A stretch of 64,000 bases of DNA from Paracoccus litorisediminis (GCF_009711205.1 NZ_WMIG01000010.1:81020-145019), one strand, 5' to 3'; shown: positions 28,045-37,092, numbered from the stretch's first letter. Notes: generated by a model not told the origin, from the letters alone. Program-made: numbers and translations.

Positions 28045-28841
28045 CAGCTTTGCCACGCGAGGATATACAGCTTGTCGCTGTCGGCGAAGGATTTGTGGAC
28101 CTGATCCTTGACCGCCTTGGATTCATGGAACAGGTCGATGAACTGCTTGATGCGCGGATCATCCTTGTTTTCCGTGCGCGCGACGAAGCTGACCGCGAAT
28201 TGCTTGTCCTCAATGCCGGAATAGACCAGTCCCGAGCTCGGATCGAAGGCCCCCGAGGCGACGATGAAATGCGGATAACCCTGCGCCAGATCCACGTCGC
28301 CGGTGATACGGACCAGTTGCGGGCCCTCGACCTCGGTGAAGGTCAGCTTCTTGGGGTTCTCGGTGATGTCATCCAGCGTGCCAAGGAAGCCCACGCCCTC
28401 GCGCAGCTTGACCAGCCCGGCCTTTTCCAGCAGCAGCAGGCCCCGGCCCTGGTTCACCGGGTCATTGGCGATGGCGACGCTGCCGCCCTCGGGGATGTCA
28501 TCAAGGCTTTTGTGCTTGAGCGAATAAAGCCCCAGATTGGCCAGAATCCCCTGCCCGACCACGTCGAAATCATAGCCGCGTTCCTTTTCGGCATTCTCAA
28601 GGAAGGGGCGGTGCTGGAAGAAGTTCAGGTCGATATCGCCTGCGGCCAGCGCCACGTTGGGCGTGGTCCAGTCGCTGAATTCGACCACCTCGACCTCAAG
28701 GCCTTTGCCTTTGGCCTCGGTCGCGGCGACCTCGACGGCATCACCGTAGGCGCCGGGCACCACGCCGATTTTCAGCGGATCGGCGGCGGCAAGCCCGGTC
28801 AGCGACAGCGTCGCGGCCAGCGTCAGCATGGCAAGTTTCAT
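28044..28841 (-). CDS. metQ: Methionine-binding protein MetQ (NlpA family), copy 1
   Basis: 265 residues. A signal peptide ends near GLAAADPLK (about residue 20) and contains no cysteine, so this is a soluble periplasmic protein, not the lipoprotein form found in E. coli. Family blocks include [27 protein letters not shown] and [19 protein letters not shown]. It is coupled to metN by an ATGA overlap. A paralogue lies immediately upstream. Confidence 0.92.
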   Translation of the reverse strand: MKLAMLTLAATLSLTGLAAADPLKIGVVPGAYGDAVEVAATEAKGKGLEVEVVEFSDWTTPNVALAAGDIDLNFFQHRPFLENAEKERGYDFDVVGQGILANLGLYSLKHKSLDDIPEGGSVAIANDPVNQGRGLLLLEKAGLVKLREGVGFLGTLDDITENPKKLTFTEVEGPQLVRITGDVDLAQGYPHFIVASGAFDPSSGLVYSGIEDKQFAVSFVARTENKDDPRIKQFIDLFHESKAVKDQVHKSFADSDKLYILAWQS

Positions 28842-28871
28842 GGTCGTCTCCTTGGATTGGGTCGGCCCGGC

Positions 28872-29672
28872 TCAGTCCAGCCAGGGCAGCGAATAAAGTT
28901 TCGGGTTATGCGCGTTCGAGGCGTCGATCTGCGCGCGGACCTTGGGCGAGGTCTGGTAGAGCTTGATGAATTCCGCGATCTCGGGATTGGCGGCATTGTC
29001 GTCGCGGGTGACGAAGCGGATGGCGAAATGGCGGTCGGCGGTGCCGGAATAAAGCAGCGCCTTGCTGGCGAAATCGCCGCGTCCGGCATTGACGAAATGG
29101 TTCGGATAGCCCTGCGCCAGATCGACATCGGAAATCGCGCGGACCAGTTGCGGCCCTTCGATTTCAACGAATTTCAGGTGCTTGGGGTTGTCGGTCACGT
29201 CATCCAGCGTGGCCTTCCAGCCGGTGTCGGGCTTGAGCGCGATCAGGCCCGCCGTCGCCAGCAGCGACAGGCCCCGGCCCTGATTGACCGGATCGCTGGC
29301 CACCGCCACACGCGCGCCATCGGGAATCTGTTCGAGGCTTTGGAATTTTTCCGAGTAAAGCCCGATATTGGGCAGGATGCCCAAGGCGACAGGCTTCAGA
29401 TCATAGCCGGTTTCGCGGATGGCATTGTCCAGAAAAGCCTGATGCTGGAAGTAGTTCAGGTCCAGATCGCCGTTTTCCAGCGCAAGGTTCGGCGTGGTCC
29501 AGTCGCTGAATTCGACCACCTCGACCTGAAGCCCGGCCTCGCGCGCCTCCAGTGCCGCGACCTGAATAGAATCCGCCAGCGCGCCGGGCGTGACCCCGAT
29601 CTTGACCGCGCCCAGTGCGGGCGTCGCCAATGCCAGCAACAGCGCCGCCAGCCAGTTGGCCCTTTTGTCCAT
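28872..29672 (-). CDS. Methionine-binding protein MetQ (NlpA family), copy 2
   Basis: 266 residues from ATG 29672; the ATG at 29678 sits only one base from the GGAG site. A signal peptide ends near PALGAVK, again without a lipobox cysteine. It keeps the family blocks of copy 1 ([40 protein letters not shown]) but differs in most other positions. It is the first gene of the met operon, 30 bases before copy 1. Two binding proteins may widen the range, for example methionine enantiomers or oxidised methionine; that is inference. Confidence 0.9.
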   Translation of the reverse strand: MDKRANWLAALLLALATPALGAVKIGVTPGALADSIQVAALEAREAGLQVEVVEFSDWTTPNLALENGDLDLNYFQHQAFLDNAIRETGYDLKPVALGILPNIGLYSEKFQSLEQIPDGARVAVASDPVNQGRGLSLLATAGLIALKPDTGWKATLDDVTDNPKHLKFVEIEGPQLVRAISDVDLAQGYPNHFVNAGRGDFASKALLYSGTADRHFAIRFVTRDDNAANPEIAEFIKLYQTSPKVRAQIDASNAHNPKLYSLPWLD

Positions 29673-29697
29673 GTCCATTCTCCTGCCCGGATGGGCG

Positions 29698-29729
29698 CAT
29701 AATACACGACTTATGTTGTCGTTATTATG
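29698..29729 (-). promoter_or_regulatory. AT-rich bulged dyad before metQ2
   Basis: CATAATA (29698-29704) pairs with TATTATG (29723-29729), and ACGAC (29706-29710) with GTCGT (29718-29722), leaving only C29705 unpaired around a seven-base loop. The element sits 26 bases before the metQ2 start. It may be an operator over the promoter or a leader hairpin. It does not match the SAM-II riboswitch pattern. Confidence 0.5.
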
Positions 29730-29748
29730 CCGCGATGCGGCGGCGGAG

Positions 29749-29760
29749 CCATTCCAAAGA
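29749..29760 (-). promoter_or_regulatory. 12-base motif shared with the tauA promoter (metQ2 copy)
   Basis: On the minus strand this reads TCTTTGGAATGG, identical to 19666-19677 before tauA and at nearly the same distance from its start codon (77 against 70 bases). A likely activator site for sulfur-responsive expression; the protein is unknown. Confidence 0.5.
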
Positions 29761-29838
29761 CATTCGCGAAAAGAGGCGAAAATTCTCGGGCGCGCGATCC
29801 AGTCGCGCAGCCTGTTTCATCCCGGCCAGGCGGCCGGT

Positions 29839-30702
29839 TCAGTCGCCCAGCAATTGCCGGTCGTCGCCATCGCGGCTGCGGACCAGTTCTTCCTTGATCC
29901 GCCGCAGGACGGCCATGGCGCGAGGCCGGTCGGCATAGGCGACCAGATTGGCCAGTATATCGACCACCGCCAGATAGGCGTAGCGCGTCGAGGTGGGACG
30001 AAAGATATTGCGCCCCTCGGCCAGATCGATCGGGATGGTCAGCCCCGCCGCCGCAGCTACCGGCGACCCGCTTTGCGTCAGGGCAATCGTCGGCACGCCG
30101 CGCGCCCGCATCAGTTCAAGACAGCGAACCAGATCCATGTCGCGCCCGGTCATGGACGACACGATCGCCACCGTGCCCTCGGTCGCGGCGGCGGACAGCA
30201 TCAGGTCCATCGCCCGGTCGTTCGAGCTGTGGATGTTGCAGCCCAGCCGGAACAGCCGGTTCTGCAATTCGTTCGAGATCATCGAGGAATTCCCTCCCGA
30301 CCCGAAGGCCAGAATGAACCCGGCGCCACGCAGCAGATGCGCGGCCTCGTTCAGGCGCGCCGGATCAAGCTGCTTGTGCAATTGGAACAAGGCGTTCTGC
30401 GCCTTGGTGATGATATCTTCTGCCACTTCCTCGGGGGCCGAGGTCGGCACTTCCGGGCGCAGATAGCGCAGGCCGACATAGGTCATGCGGGCCAGTTGCA
30501 CCTTGAAATCCGAAAACCCGCTGCACCCGACATGACGACAGAAGCGGGTGACGCTGGGCGGTGAAACCCCCGCCCGCTCGGCCAATTCGCTGATCGACGA
30601 GCCGGTGACGAAATCCACATCCTGTAGGACAAACTGCGCCAGCTTGCGGTCCATCGCGGACAACCTGCCCTCATCATCGGTCAGGACATGGTACAGGTCC
30701 AT
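29839..30702 (-). CDS. RpiR-family transcriptional regulator (HTH-SIS)
   Basis: 287 residues with AGGAGG before the ATG. An N-terminal HTH_6 domain (SISELAERAGVSPPSVTRFCR, around residues 35-56) is followed by a SIS domain (about 115-260) with AFGSGGNSSMI. RpiR proteins usually bind phosphosugars through the SIS domain, but several sit beside peptide or amino-acid operons. It is divergent from island 2. Repeated GTGAAA-type dyads occur in its own promoter region and before the second M81 gene, so it probably represses both units. The inducer is unknown. Confidence 0.9.
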   Translation of the reverse strand: MDLYHVLTDDEGRLSAMDRKLAQFVLQDVDFVTGSSISELAERAGVSPPSVTRFCRHVGCSGFSDFKVQLARMTYVGLRYLRPEVPTSAPEEVAEDIITKAQNALFQLHKQLDPARLNEAAHLLRGAGFILAFGSGGNSSMISNELQNRLFRLGCNIHSSNDRAMDLMLSAAATEGTVAIVSSMTGRDMDLVRCLELMRARGVPTIALTQSGSPVAAAAGLTIPIDLAEGRNIFRPTSTRYAYLAVVDILANLVAYADRPRAMAVLRRIKEELVRSRDGDDRQLLGD

Positions 30703-30722
30703 CGCGGCCCTCCTGTTGTTTC

Positions 30723-30739
30723 GTGAAAATTAATTTCTC
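30723..30739. promoter_or_regulatory. RpiR-type operator, site 1
   Basis: GTGAAAATTAATTTCTC is a near-palindrome (GAAA, five bases, TTTC) about 20 bases before the RpiR start and about 100 before the PLP-enzyme gene. The same 13-base core GTGAAAATTAATT recurs before the second M81 gene (32166-32178). Autoregulation is inferred. Confidence 0.55.
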
Positions 30740-30837
30740 AGTGATGCCTTGGTCAACTGGATTTGCAGGAATCAGGTGGTCAGACGCAGATGAATGTGAA
30801 AATCATGAACAGACCCATTCATCTCAGGACCGACAAG

Positions 30838-31920
30838 ATGAGCTTTCCCTGGCCAGAACCCGGCACCCCGCTGTCCCAGATCCCGACCCCGATGCCGGTG
30901 ATCGACGAAGCCCGGATGGAGCGGAACATCGCAAGCGCGCAGGCGTATTTCACCGATTGCGGCAAGGATTTCCGCCCACATGTCAAAACGCACAAGATCC
31001 CGGCGCTGGCCTTGCAGCAATTGGCGGCGGGCGCGGTCGGGATCAACTGCCAGAAGATCACCGAGGCCGAGATCTTTGCCGATGCCGGGATCGAGGACAT
31101 CCTGATCACCTACAATATCCTTGGCCCCGCCCGGCTGGCGCGGCTGCGGGCGCTGAACGACAGCATCTCGGGACTGCGGGTCACGACGGATAACGAGGCC
31201 ACCATCGACGGACTGGCCGCGACATTCGACGCCGCGCGTCCGCTGCAGGTTCTGGTCGAATGCGACACTGGCGGCAAACGCTGCGGCGTGCAGACGCCTC
31301 AGGCCGCCGCCGCGCTGGCCGCGCGCATCGCCGCCGCGCCGGGGCTGCAATTCATGGGTCTGCTGACCTATCCAGCTGTCGGCGGTGCCGCCGTGGTCGA
31401 GTCCTTCCTGTCCGCGACCATGGACCTGCTGGCGCAGCAAGGCATTCCCTGCCCGGTGCGCTCGAATGGCGGATCGCCGGATCTGTTCAAGGCGCATGAG
31501 GTGCCCTCGGCCACCGAGCATCGCTCGGGGACCTATATCTACAATGACCGCGCCATGCTGCGCGCCGGGCATTGCGGGCCGGATGATCTGGCCATGCATG
31601 TGCTGGCCACCGTCGTCTCGCGCCCCGCGCCGGGACGGGCAGTGCTGGATTCGGGGTCCAAGGCGCTGACCTCGGACCTGCTGGGCTTTGCCGATTTCGG
31701 CCGGATCGAGGGGCATGAGGATGCCCGCATCACCTCGCTGTCCGAGGAGCATGGCGTGGTCGAGTTCGGCGATGCCGATTTCCCGCAAGTGGGCGAACAG
31801 GTGCGAATCGTGCCGAACCATACCTGCGTCGTGACCAACCTTTTCGACCGCGTGGTCTTTCACCGCGACGGGAAAGTGACCCGCGTGCTGGACGTCGCGG
31901 CACGCGGCACGGTCTGGTAG
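30838..31920 (+). CDS. Fold-type III PLP enzyme, D-serine dehydratase / D-threonine aldolase family
   Basis: 360 residues from MSFPWPEP, preceded by AGGA; the open frame reaches 30763 but earlier ATGs have no ribosome site. The alanine-racemase-like barrel begins with TPMPVIDEARMERNI, and RPHVKTHK places the PLP lysine at K50. The C-terminal D-Ser-dehydratase domain has VPNHTC, with H328 and C330 in the zinc-binding positions. His-x-Cys is typical of D-serine and D-threo-3-hydroxyaspartate dehydratases, whereas D-threonine aldolases carry His-x-Asp. A dehydratase would release an enamine/imine, fitting the RidA gene at the end of this locus. Substrate unproven. Confidence 0.82.
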   Translation: MSFPWPEPGTPLSQIPTPMPVIDEARMERNIASAQAYFTDCGKDFRPHVKTHKIPALALQQLAAGAVGINCQKITEAEIFADAGIEDILITYNILGPARLARLRALNDSISGLRVTTDNEATIDGLAATFDAARPLQVLVECDTGGKRCGVQTPQAAAALAARIAAAPGLQFMGLLTYPAVGGAAVVESFLSATMDLLAQQGIPCPVRSNGGSPDLFKAHEVPSATEHRSGTYIYNDRAMLRAGHCGPDDLAMHVLATVVSRPAPGRAVLDSGSKALTSDLLGFADFGRIEGHEDARITSLSEEHGVVEFGDADFPQVGEQVRIVPNHTCVVTNLFDRVVFHRDGKVTRVLDVAARGTVW

Positions 31921-31953
31921 GCCGCAGCGCATTACAGGCGGTGAAAAAATTTC

Positions 31954-31985
31954 GGCGGGACGGATGAAATCCGCCCCGCCTTTTT
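31954..31985 (+). terminator. Rho-independent terminator after the PLP-enzyme gene
   Basis: A 12-bp stem with one A-C mismatch (31954-31965 with 31969-31980, loop GAA) is followed by TTTTT. The second M81 gene must therefore have its own promoter further along the gap. Confidence 0.8.
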
Positions 31986-32059
31986 CATGACGGATTTTCG
32001 TGATGGCCGTGAACAGCGGGCGGCAACCGCAGAAAATGCCGGATTTTCAGCCGTATTGC

Positions 32060-32108
32060 GTGAAAATCACGTTCACTGATTTTCACAAGGCGTGAAATTT
32101 CATTTCAC
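32060..32108. promoter_or_regulatory. RpiR-type operators, sites 2 and 3
   Basis: Site 2 is a perfect 10-bp inverted repeat, GTGAAAATCA (32060-32069) and TGATTTTCAC (32077-32086). Site 3 is GTGAAAT (32092-32098) and ATTTCAC (32102-32108) with a three-base spacer. Their centres are 27 bases apart. The half-site matches the elements at 30723, 31941 and 32166, so they look like one regulator's targets. Confidence 0.65.
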
Positions 32109-32242
32109 AACAGCCATAGCCATGCGGCAAATTTCTTGACTGAAGCCGCAGATTCGCGATTAATCGTGAAAATTAATTACCAAATAGCGGCTCACATGCT
32201 TCGACTTGCCCCTTCGGCCCCCTGCATCACGGGGGCCGGTCG

Positions 32243-33724
32243 ATGAAGATTTTCACGGCGTCCCTCGCCACGGAAACCAACACCTTCTCGCCCGTCCCGA
32301 CGGATATGCAGGCCTTCCATGAGGCGTTCTACGCCCCTCCGGGCGCGCATCCCGAGACGCCGACGCTGTGCTCCTCGGTCGTGCCGATCCTGCGCCGCCG
32401 GGGCCGCGCCGAGGGCTTCACCGTGATCGAGGGCACGTCGTGCTGGGCGGAACCGGCCGGGCTGATCCAGCGCCAGACCTATGAGACGCTGCGCGACCAG
32501 ATCCTGTCCGAGCTGGCCGCCGCCCTGCCGGTCAATGGCGTCATCCTTGGCCTGCATGGCGCAATGGTGGCGCAGGGCTATGACGATCCCGAAGGCGACC
32601 TGCTGGAGCGCGTCCGCGCCTTGGTCGGGCCCGAGGTGCTGATCTCGGCCGAATTCGATCCCCACAGCCACCTGACCGCGAAAAGGGTGCGCAATCTGGA
32701 CCTGATGGCGACCTTCCTTGAATTTCCGCATACGGATTTCGAGGAACGCGGCGAACATGTCGTGGACCTGTCCTTGCAGGCGCTGCGCGGTCAGGTGCGC
32801 CCGGTGATATCGACCTTTGATTGCCGGATGATTACCATCTATCCGACCAGCCGCGAGCCGATGCGGTCATTTGTCGACCGGATCAAGGCGCTGCAGGCAC
32901 AGGGCGGCGTACTGTCCGTCTCGGTGATCCACGGCTTCATGGCGGGCGATGTCCCCGAGATGGGCACCCGCATCGTCGTCGTCACCGATGGCGACAAGGC
33001 GGCGGGCGACGCCCTGGCCCGCCAGCTGGGGCATGAGCTTTATGCCATGCGCCGCCAGACCGCGATGCCGATGTTCGACACGGAATCCGGGCTGGGCCGC
33101 GCCACGCTGCTGCGCGCCGCGCAAACGGCGCTGCCGGTGGTCATTGCCGATGTCTGGGACAATCCCGGTGGCGGCGTCGCGGGCGATGCCACCCATATCC
33201 TGCGCCGGATGCTGGATCGCGGCATGGACCGGCTGGCGGTGGCGACGGTCTGGGACCCGATCGCGGTCTGGTTCTGCCATGCCGCCGGGACCGGGGCCGA
33301 GCTTGACCTGCGTATCGGCGGCAAGTCCTCGGGCCTGGGGGGCGAGCCCCTGGACCTGCGGGTGACCGTCATGCGCACTGTGGACGAAGGCTGGCAAAGC
33401 TTTCGCAACAGCCGCGTCACGCTGGGCCGCGCCGCCGTGATCAGGCCTGTCGGGACAGAAACCGACATCATCCTGATCAGCAGCCGCACCCAGACCTATG
33501 AGCCTGACATCTTTACCAATCTGGGCATCGACTTCGCCGCCAAGGACTATCTGCTGGTGAAATCGACAAACCATTTCTACGCCGGTTTCGCCCCGATCAG
33601 CTCCGAGATCGTCTATGTCGCGGCGCCGACCTCATACCCCACCAACCCGGCCGAGACGCCCTATCGCAAGGCCAGCCTTGGGCTGTGGCCGCGCGTGGCT
33701 GATCCGCTGGGACTTGATCCCTGA
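32243..33724 (+). CDS. M81-family metallopeptidase (MlrC-like), second copy
   Basis: 493 residues, no signal peptide. M81 signatures: ATETNTFSP near the N-terminus, GLHGAMVA (103-110), EFDPHSHLT (D139, H141), FPHTDFEERG (H163), and DVWDNPGGGVAGDATH. The Asp-x-His...His zinc set is kept. It is clearly diverged from the island 1 protein (for example TETNTF against HESNSF), so the two probably have different substrates. It heads the second importer operon under the GTGAAA-operator promoter. The importer's binding-protein gene follows after 48 bases. Confidence 0.87.
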   Translation: MKIFTASLATETNTFSPVPTDMQAFHEAFYAPPGAHPETPTLCSSVVPILRRRGRAEGFTVIEGTSCWAEPAGLIQRQTYETLRDQILSELAAALPVNGVILGLHGAMVAQGYDDPEGDLLERVRALVGPEVLISAEFDPHSHLTAKRVRNLDLMATFLEFPHTDFEERGEHVVDLSLQALRGQVRPVISTFDCRMITIYPTSREPMRSFVDRIKALQAQGGVLSVSVIHGFMAGDVPEMGTRIVVVTDGDKAAGDALARQLGHELYAMRRQTAMPMFDTESGLGRATLLRAAQTALPVVIADVWDNPGGGVAGDATHILRRMLDRGMDRLAVATVWDPIAVWFCHAAGTGAELDLRIGGKSSGLGGEPLDLRVTVMRTVDEGWQSFRNSRVTLGRAAVIRPVGTETDIILISSRTQTYEPDIFTNLGIDFAAKDYLLVKSTNHFYAGFAPISSEIVYVAAPTSYPTNPAETPYRKASLGLWPRVADPLGLDP

Positions 33725-33772
33725 CCCGATCCCGCAGGACCCGAAAAGGGCCGCATCAACAGGAGGAAGAAC

Positions 33773-35284
33773 ATGACCAAGACCACTTTCCTTGCCGGTT
33801 GCCTTGCCGCGCTGGCGGCGCAGGCCAGCATGGCGCAGGCCGCAGACGGCATCCTGACCGTCGCCACCATCGGAGAGCCGCCGACGCTGGACGCGATGCA
33901 GACGCCGACCGATATCGTGCTGACCATCGACCAACATATCTTCGAGACGCTCTATACCTATGACGCGCAATGGAAATCGGTACCGTTGCTGGCCGCAGGC
34001 ATGCCGGAGCTGTCGGCGGACGGGCTGACCTACCGCATCCCGCTGCGGCAGGGCGTGACCTTCCATGATGGCTCGGCCTTCGATTCCGCCGATGTCGTGG
34101 CCTCGCTGACCCGCTGGATGAAGGTGAACTCCAAGGGCAAGCAGGTGTCCGAGGTCGTGGACAGCCTGAGCGCCGACGGCCCGGATGCGGTCGTCATCAA
34201 GCTGAAGTCGCGCTATGCGCCGCTGCTGGCCACGCTGTCGCAGGCCTCGATCATCCTGCCTTCGGAAAAGATCGCGGATGAGCTGACCGAATTCGTCGGC
34301 ACCGGACCCTATGCCCTGAAAGAGCGCCGCCCCGACCAGTATACCCAGCTTGTCCGCTTTGACGGCTATGTCTCGCCCGAGGGCGAGCCCAGCAACTACG
34401 CCGGCAAGCGTCAGGCCATCGCCAAGGAAATCCGCTTCGTCCCCGTGCCCGATGCGAACACGCGGGTCGAGGGGCTGATCTCGGGGCAGTTCGACTTTGC
34501 CGACTCGCTGCCGGTCAGCGCCTATGACCGCGTCGAGGCCAGCGACAAGGCCGCCCCGGTGATCTTCCAGAACCAGGGCTGGACCTCGATGAACATGAAC
34601 ATGAAGCAGGGGCTGCTGACCAGCAAGGAGCTGCGGCAGGCGGTGCAACTGGCGCTGAACCCGTCGGACATGATGCTGGCGGCGTTCTCGGATGATCGCT
34701 TCTTCAGCGTCGATGGCTCGATCTTCCCCGAAGGCTTCCTGTGGCATACCGCATCCGGCGTCACCCGCTATGGCGAGGGCGACCCCGAAGGCGCGGCTAA
34801 ACTGCTGGAGCAGGCGGGCTATGACGGCACGCCGCTGCGCATCCTGACCAGCCGCCAATACGAATTCCACTACAAGATCGGCGAAGTCGCCAAGGCCTAT
34901 CTTGAGGCCGCGGGCTTCAAGGTCGATCTGCAGGTGGTGGACTGGGCGACGCTGACCACCCGCCGCGCCGATCCGGCACAATGGGACATCTTCATCACCC
35001 ATTCGAACTTCCCCGGCGATCCCAGCACCATCAACACGATCACCGACAGCTATCCGGGCTGGTATGTCTCGGATCAGAAGGCGCAGGCGGTCTCGACCTA
35101 TCTGGCCTCGACCAGCGACGACGAGAAGGCAAAGGCATGGGAAGGCGTCCAGAGCGTCATCTATGACGACGCGCCGCTGTTCAAGGTCGGCAATTTCAAC
35201 GGGCTCAGCGGCATCGCCAAGGGCATTCCGGATTACGTGCCGACCTATTGGCCGCATTTCTGGAACGTGACCCCGAAGGAGTAA
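33773..35284 (+). CDS. Dipeptide-type ABC substrate-binding protein (family 5), island 2
   Basis: 503 residues with AGGAGG before the ATG. A signal peptide of about 23 residues ends SMAQA before ADGIL; a LAGC at 7-10 resembles a lipobox, but the hydrophobic stretch before it is too short. SBP_bac_5 blocks include YRIPLRQGVTFHDGSAFDSADVV (two adjoining blocks) and FVGTGPYAL. It collects the island 2 substrate in the periplasm. The first permease follows after six bases. Confidence 0.92.
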   Translation: MTKTTFLAGCLAALAAQASMAQAADGILTVATIGEPPTLDAMQTPTDIVLTIDQHIFETLYTYDAQWKSVPLLAAGMPELSADGLTYRIPLRQGVTFHDGSAFDSADVVASLTRWMKVNSKGKQVSEVVDSLSADGPDAVVIKLKSRYAPLLATLSQASIILPSEKIADELTEFVGTGPYALKERRPDQYTQLVRFDGYVSPEGEPSNYAGKRQAIAKEIRFVPVPDANTRVEGLISGQFDFADSLPVSAYDRVEASDKAAPVIFQNQGWTSMNMNMKQGLLTSKELRQAVQLALNPSDMMLAAFSDDRFFSVDGSIFPEGFLWHTASGVTRYGEGDPEGAAKLLEQAGYDGTPLRILTSRQYEFHYKIGEVAKAYLEAAGFKVDLQVVDWATLTTRRADPAQWDIFITHSNFPGDPSTINTITDSYPGWYVSDQKAQAVSTYLASTSDDEKAKAWEGVQSVIYDDAPLFKVGNFNGLSGIAKGIPDYVPTYWPHFWNVTPKE

Positions 35285-35290
35285 GGCGGA

Positions 35291-36241
35291 ATGAACAGGA
35301 TCGTTCGCGCCATGCTGGGGCGACTGGCGGGCATGGCACTTGTGCTGGTCATCGTCGCCACCGTGGTTTTCGTCATCGTCCGGGTGACGCCGGGCGATCC
35401 TGCCGCCGTGATGCTGGGATCGGACGCCACGCCGCAGGACATCGCCGATCTGCGCAGCCGGATGGGACTGGATGCGCCGCTGATCGTGCAATACGGCCAG
35501 TTCATGCTGGGCCTGCTGCGCGGCGATCTGGGCCAGTCGATCTTTCTGGGCCAATCGGTCGGTCAGGCGCTGTTGGCCCGCGCCGAGCCGACTTTCTTCC
35601 TGACGCTGTTTTCCATCCTGATCGCCTGCGCCATCGCCTTGCCGGTGGGGGTACTGTCGGCGGTGAAGCGCGGGACGGTCTTTGACCAGATCGTCGTGAC
35701 GCTGACCATGATCGCCTCCAGCGTGCCCAGCTTCTGGCTGGGGCTGATGCTGATCCAGGTCTTTGCGGTCAGCATGGGGCTGTTTCCGGCCTCGGGCTAT
35801 GGCGGGCCGGACAGCGGCTTTTTTGAGCGGCTGCAACATCTGGTCCTGCCGGCGGTGGCGCTTGGCGTGGTGAACTCGGCGCTGATCACCCGCTTTACCC
35901 GCGCCGCGATGCTGGACGTGCTGGGCGACGATTATGTGCGCACCGCACGGGCCAAGGGCGCGACCGAAAGGCGCGTGGTGCTGAAACATGCGCTGCGCAA
36001 CGCGCTGGTCCCGATCATCACCGTCATCGGCCTGTCGGTCGCCATGCTGGTCGCAGGTGCGGTGGTGACCGAAACCGTGTTTGGCCTGCCCGGCATCGGC
36101 AATCTCGTCGTCTCGGCCGTGTTGCGCCGCGACTATCCCGTCATTCAGGGCACGCTGCTGGTGGTCGCCGCCATCTATGTGCTGATCAACTTCGTCGTCG
36201 ATATGCTATACATCCTTGTTGATCCGCGGGTGCGGCTATGA
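35291..36241 (+). CDS. Dipeptide-type ABC permease, DppB-like, island 2
   Basis: 316 residues, about six helices. DppB features include VRVTPGDPAAVMLGSDATPQ and the EAA-type loop DYVRTARAKGATERRVV. It overlaps the dppC-like gene by four bases (ATGA). The closest relative in this window is the island 1 DppB-like protein, with the same layout but many changes. Confidence 0.92.
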   Translation: MNRIVRAMLGRLAGMALVLVIVATVVFVIVRVTPGDPAAVMLGSDATPQDIADLRSRMGLDAPLIVQYGQFMLGLLRGDLGQSIFLGQSVGQALLARAEPTFFLTLFSILIACAIALPVGVLSAVKRGTVFDQIVVTLTMIASSVPSFWLGLMLIQVFAVSMGLFPASGYGGPDSGFFERLQHLVLPAVALGVVNSALITRFTRAAMLDVLGDDYVRTARAKGATERRVVLKHALRNALVPIITVIGLSVAMLVAGAVVTETVFGLPGIGNLVVSAVLRRDYPVIQGTLLVVAAIYVLINFVVDMLYILVDPRVRL

Positions 36242-37092
36242 GCGCCGCCGCCGCATCCTTCCTTGCCGGTTCGCGCCAGCTTCTGCGCAATCCCGCCGTG
36301 CTGATGGGGGCCGCCATTCTGGTGCTGGTCGTCATGGCCGCGCTGCTGGCGCCGCTGGTCGCGCCCTATGCCCCGAACAAGCTGTCCATCGCGAACAAGC
36401 TGCAATCGCCGTCGCTGCTGCATCCGTTCGGGACCGATGAATTCGGCCGCGACATCCTGTCCCGCGCGATCTTTGCCGGGCGAGTGTCGCTGATGGTCAG
36501 CCTTGGCGTGGTCGCGCTGTCGACGGTGCTGGGGGTGATCCTTGGCGTCGCGGCGGGCTTCTTCAAATCGCTCGACGCGCCGATCTCACGGCTGCTGGAT
36601 GCGATGATGTCATTCCCGGACATCCTGCTGGCGATTGCGCTGGTCGCGGCACTGGGTCCGTCGCTGACCACGGTGATCATCGCGCTTGGCATTACCTATG
36701 CGCCGCGTCTGGCGCGCATCGTGCGCGGCTCGACGCTGGTCCTGCGCGAGATGCCCTATATCGAGGCCGCGATCACCTTGGGCCTGCCGACATGGCAGGT
36801 GCTGGTGCGGCACCTGCTGCTGAACCTCGCCTCGCCCATTCTGGTGCAGGCCACCTTCGTCTTTGCCTCGGCAATGCTGGCCGAGGCCAGCCTGTCCTTT
36901 CTTGGCGTTGGTGTTTCGACCGACATGCCGACCTGGGGGACGATGCTGGCCTCGGGACGGGAATACATGAACAGCGCGCCCTGGCTGATGGTGTTTCCCG
37001 GCCTTGCCATCGTGGCCTCGGTGCTGTCGCTGCAACTGTTGGGCGACGGGCTGCGCGATCTGGTCGATCCGCGCCTGACCAAGGAGCGTTGA
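36238..37092 (+). CDS. Dipeptide-type ABC permease, DppC-like, island 2
   Basis: 284 residues. It carries the DppC motif [20 protein letters not shown] and the EAA loop [17 protein letters not shown], with about six helices. Start by ATGA overlap with the DppB-like gene; the ATPase gene begins one base after its stop. It forms the second half of the island 2 channel. Confidence 0.92.
   Translation: MSAAAASFLAGSRQLLRNPAVLMGAAILVLVVMAALLAPLVAPYAPNKLSIANKLQSPSLLHPFGTDEFGRDILSRAIFAGRVSLMVSLGVVALSTVLGVILGVAAGFFKSLDAPISRLLDAMMSFPDILLAIALVAALGPSLTTVIIALGITYAPRLARIVRGSTLVLREMPYIEAAITLGLPTWQVLVRHLLLNLASPILVQATFVFASAMLAEASLSFLGVGVSTDMPTWGTMLASGREYMNSAPWLMVFPGLAIVASVLSLQLLGDGLRDLVDPRLTKER

Larger units (their letters stand above)
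31921..32242 (+). promoter_or_regulatory. 322-base regulatory gap before the second M81 gene
   Basis: This gap holds no gene. It contains a terminator for the PLP-enzyme gene (31954-31985), four GTGAAA-type elements (31941-31953, 32060-32086, 32092-32108, 32166-32178) and a promoter candidate: TTGACT at 32136-32141 and ATTAAT at 32159-32164, 17 bases apart. The last GTGAAA element begins two bases after the -10, where a repressor would block initiation. CGGATTTTC also occurs twice. Confidence 0.7.

Noticed and set aside
28044..29672. Assembly duplication of metQ
   Set aside because: The two copies differ at most positions apart from family blocks, so they are true paralogues.
29673..29838. 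Possible SAM riboswitch before metQ2
   Set aside because: The leader has a bulged dyad but lacks the conserved SAM-II pseudoknot segments that I know.
33773..33802. Lipoprotein signal in the island 2 binding protein
   Set aside because: LAGC at residues 7-10 follows only six residues, leaving no proper hydrophobic stretch before the cysteine.
33632..35989. 785-codon open frame on the minus strand
   Set aside because: Antisense to the second M81 gene end, the binding protein and DppB of island 2; its composition (Arg, Gly, Gln, His-rich) is that of a shadow frame.
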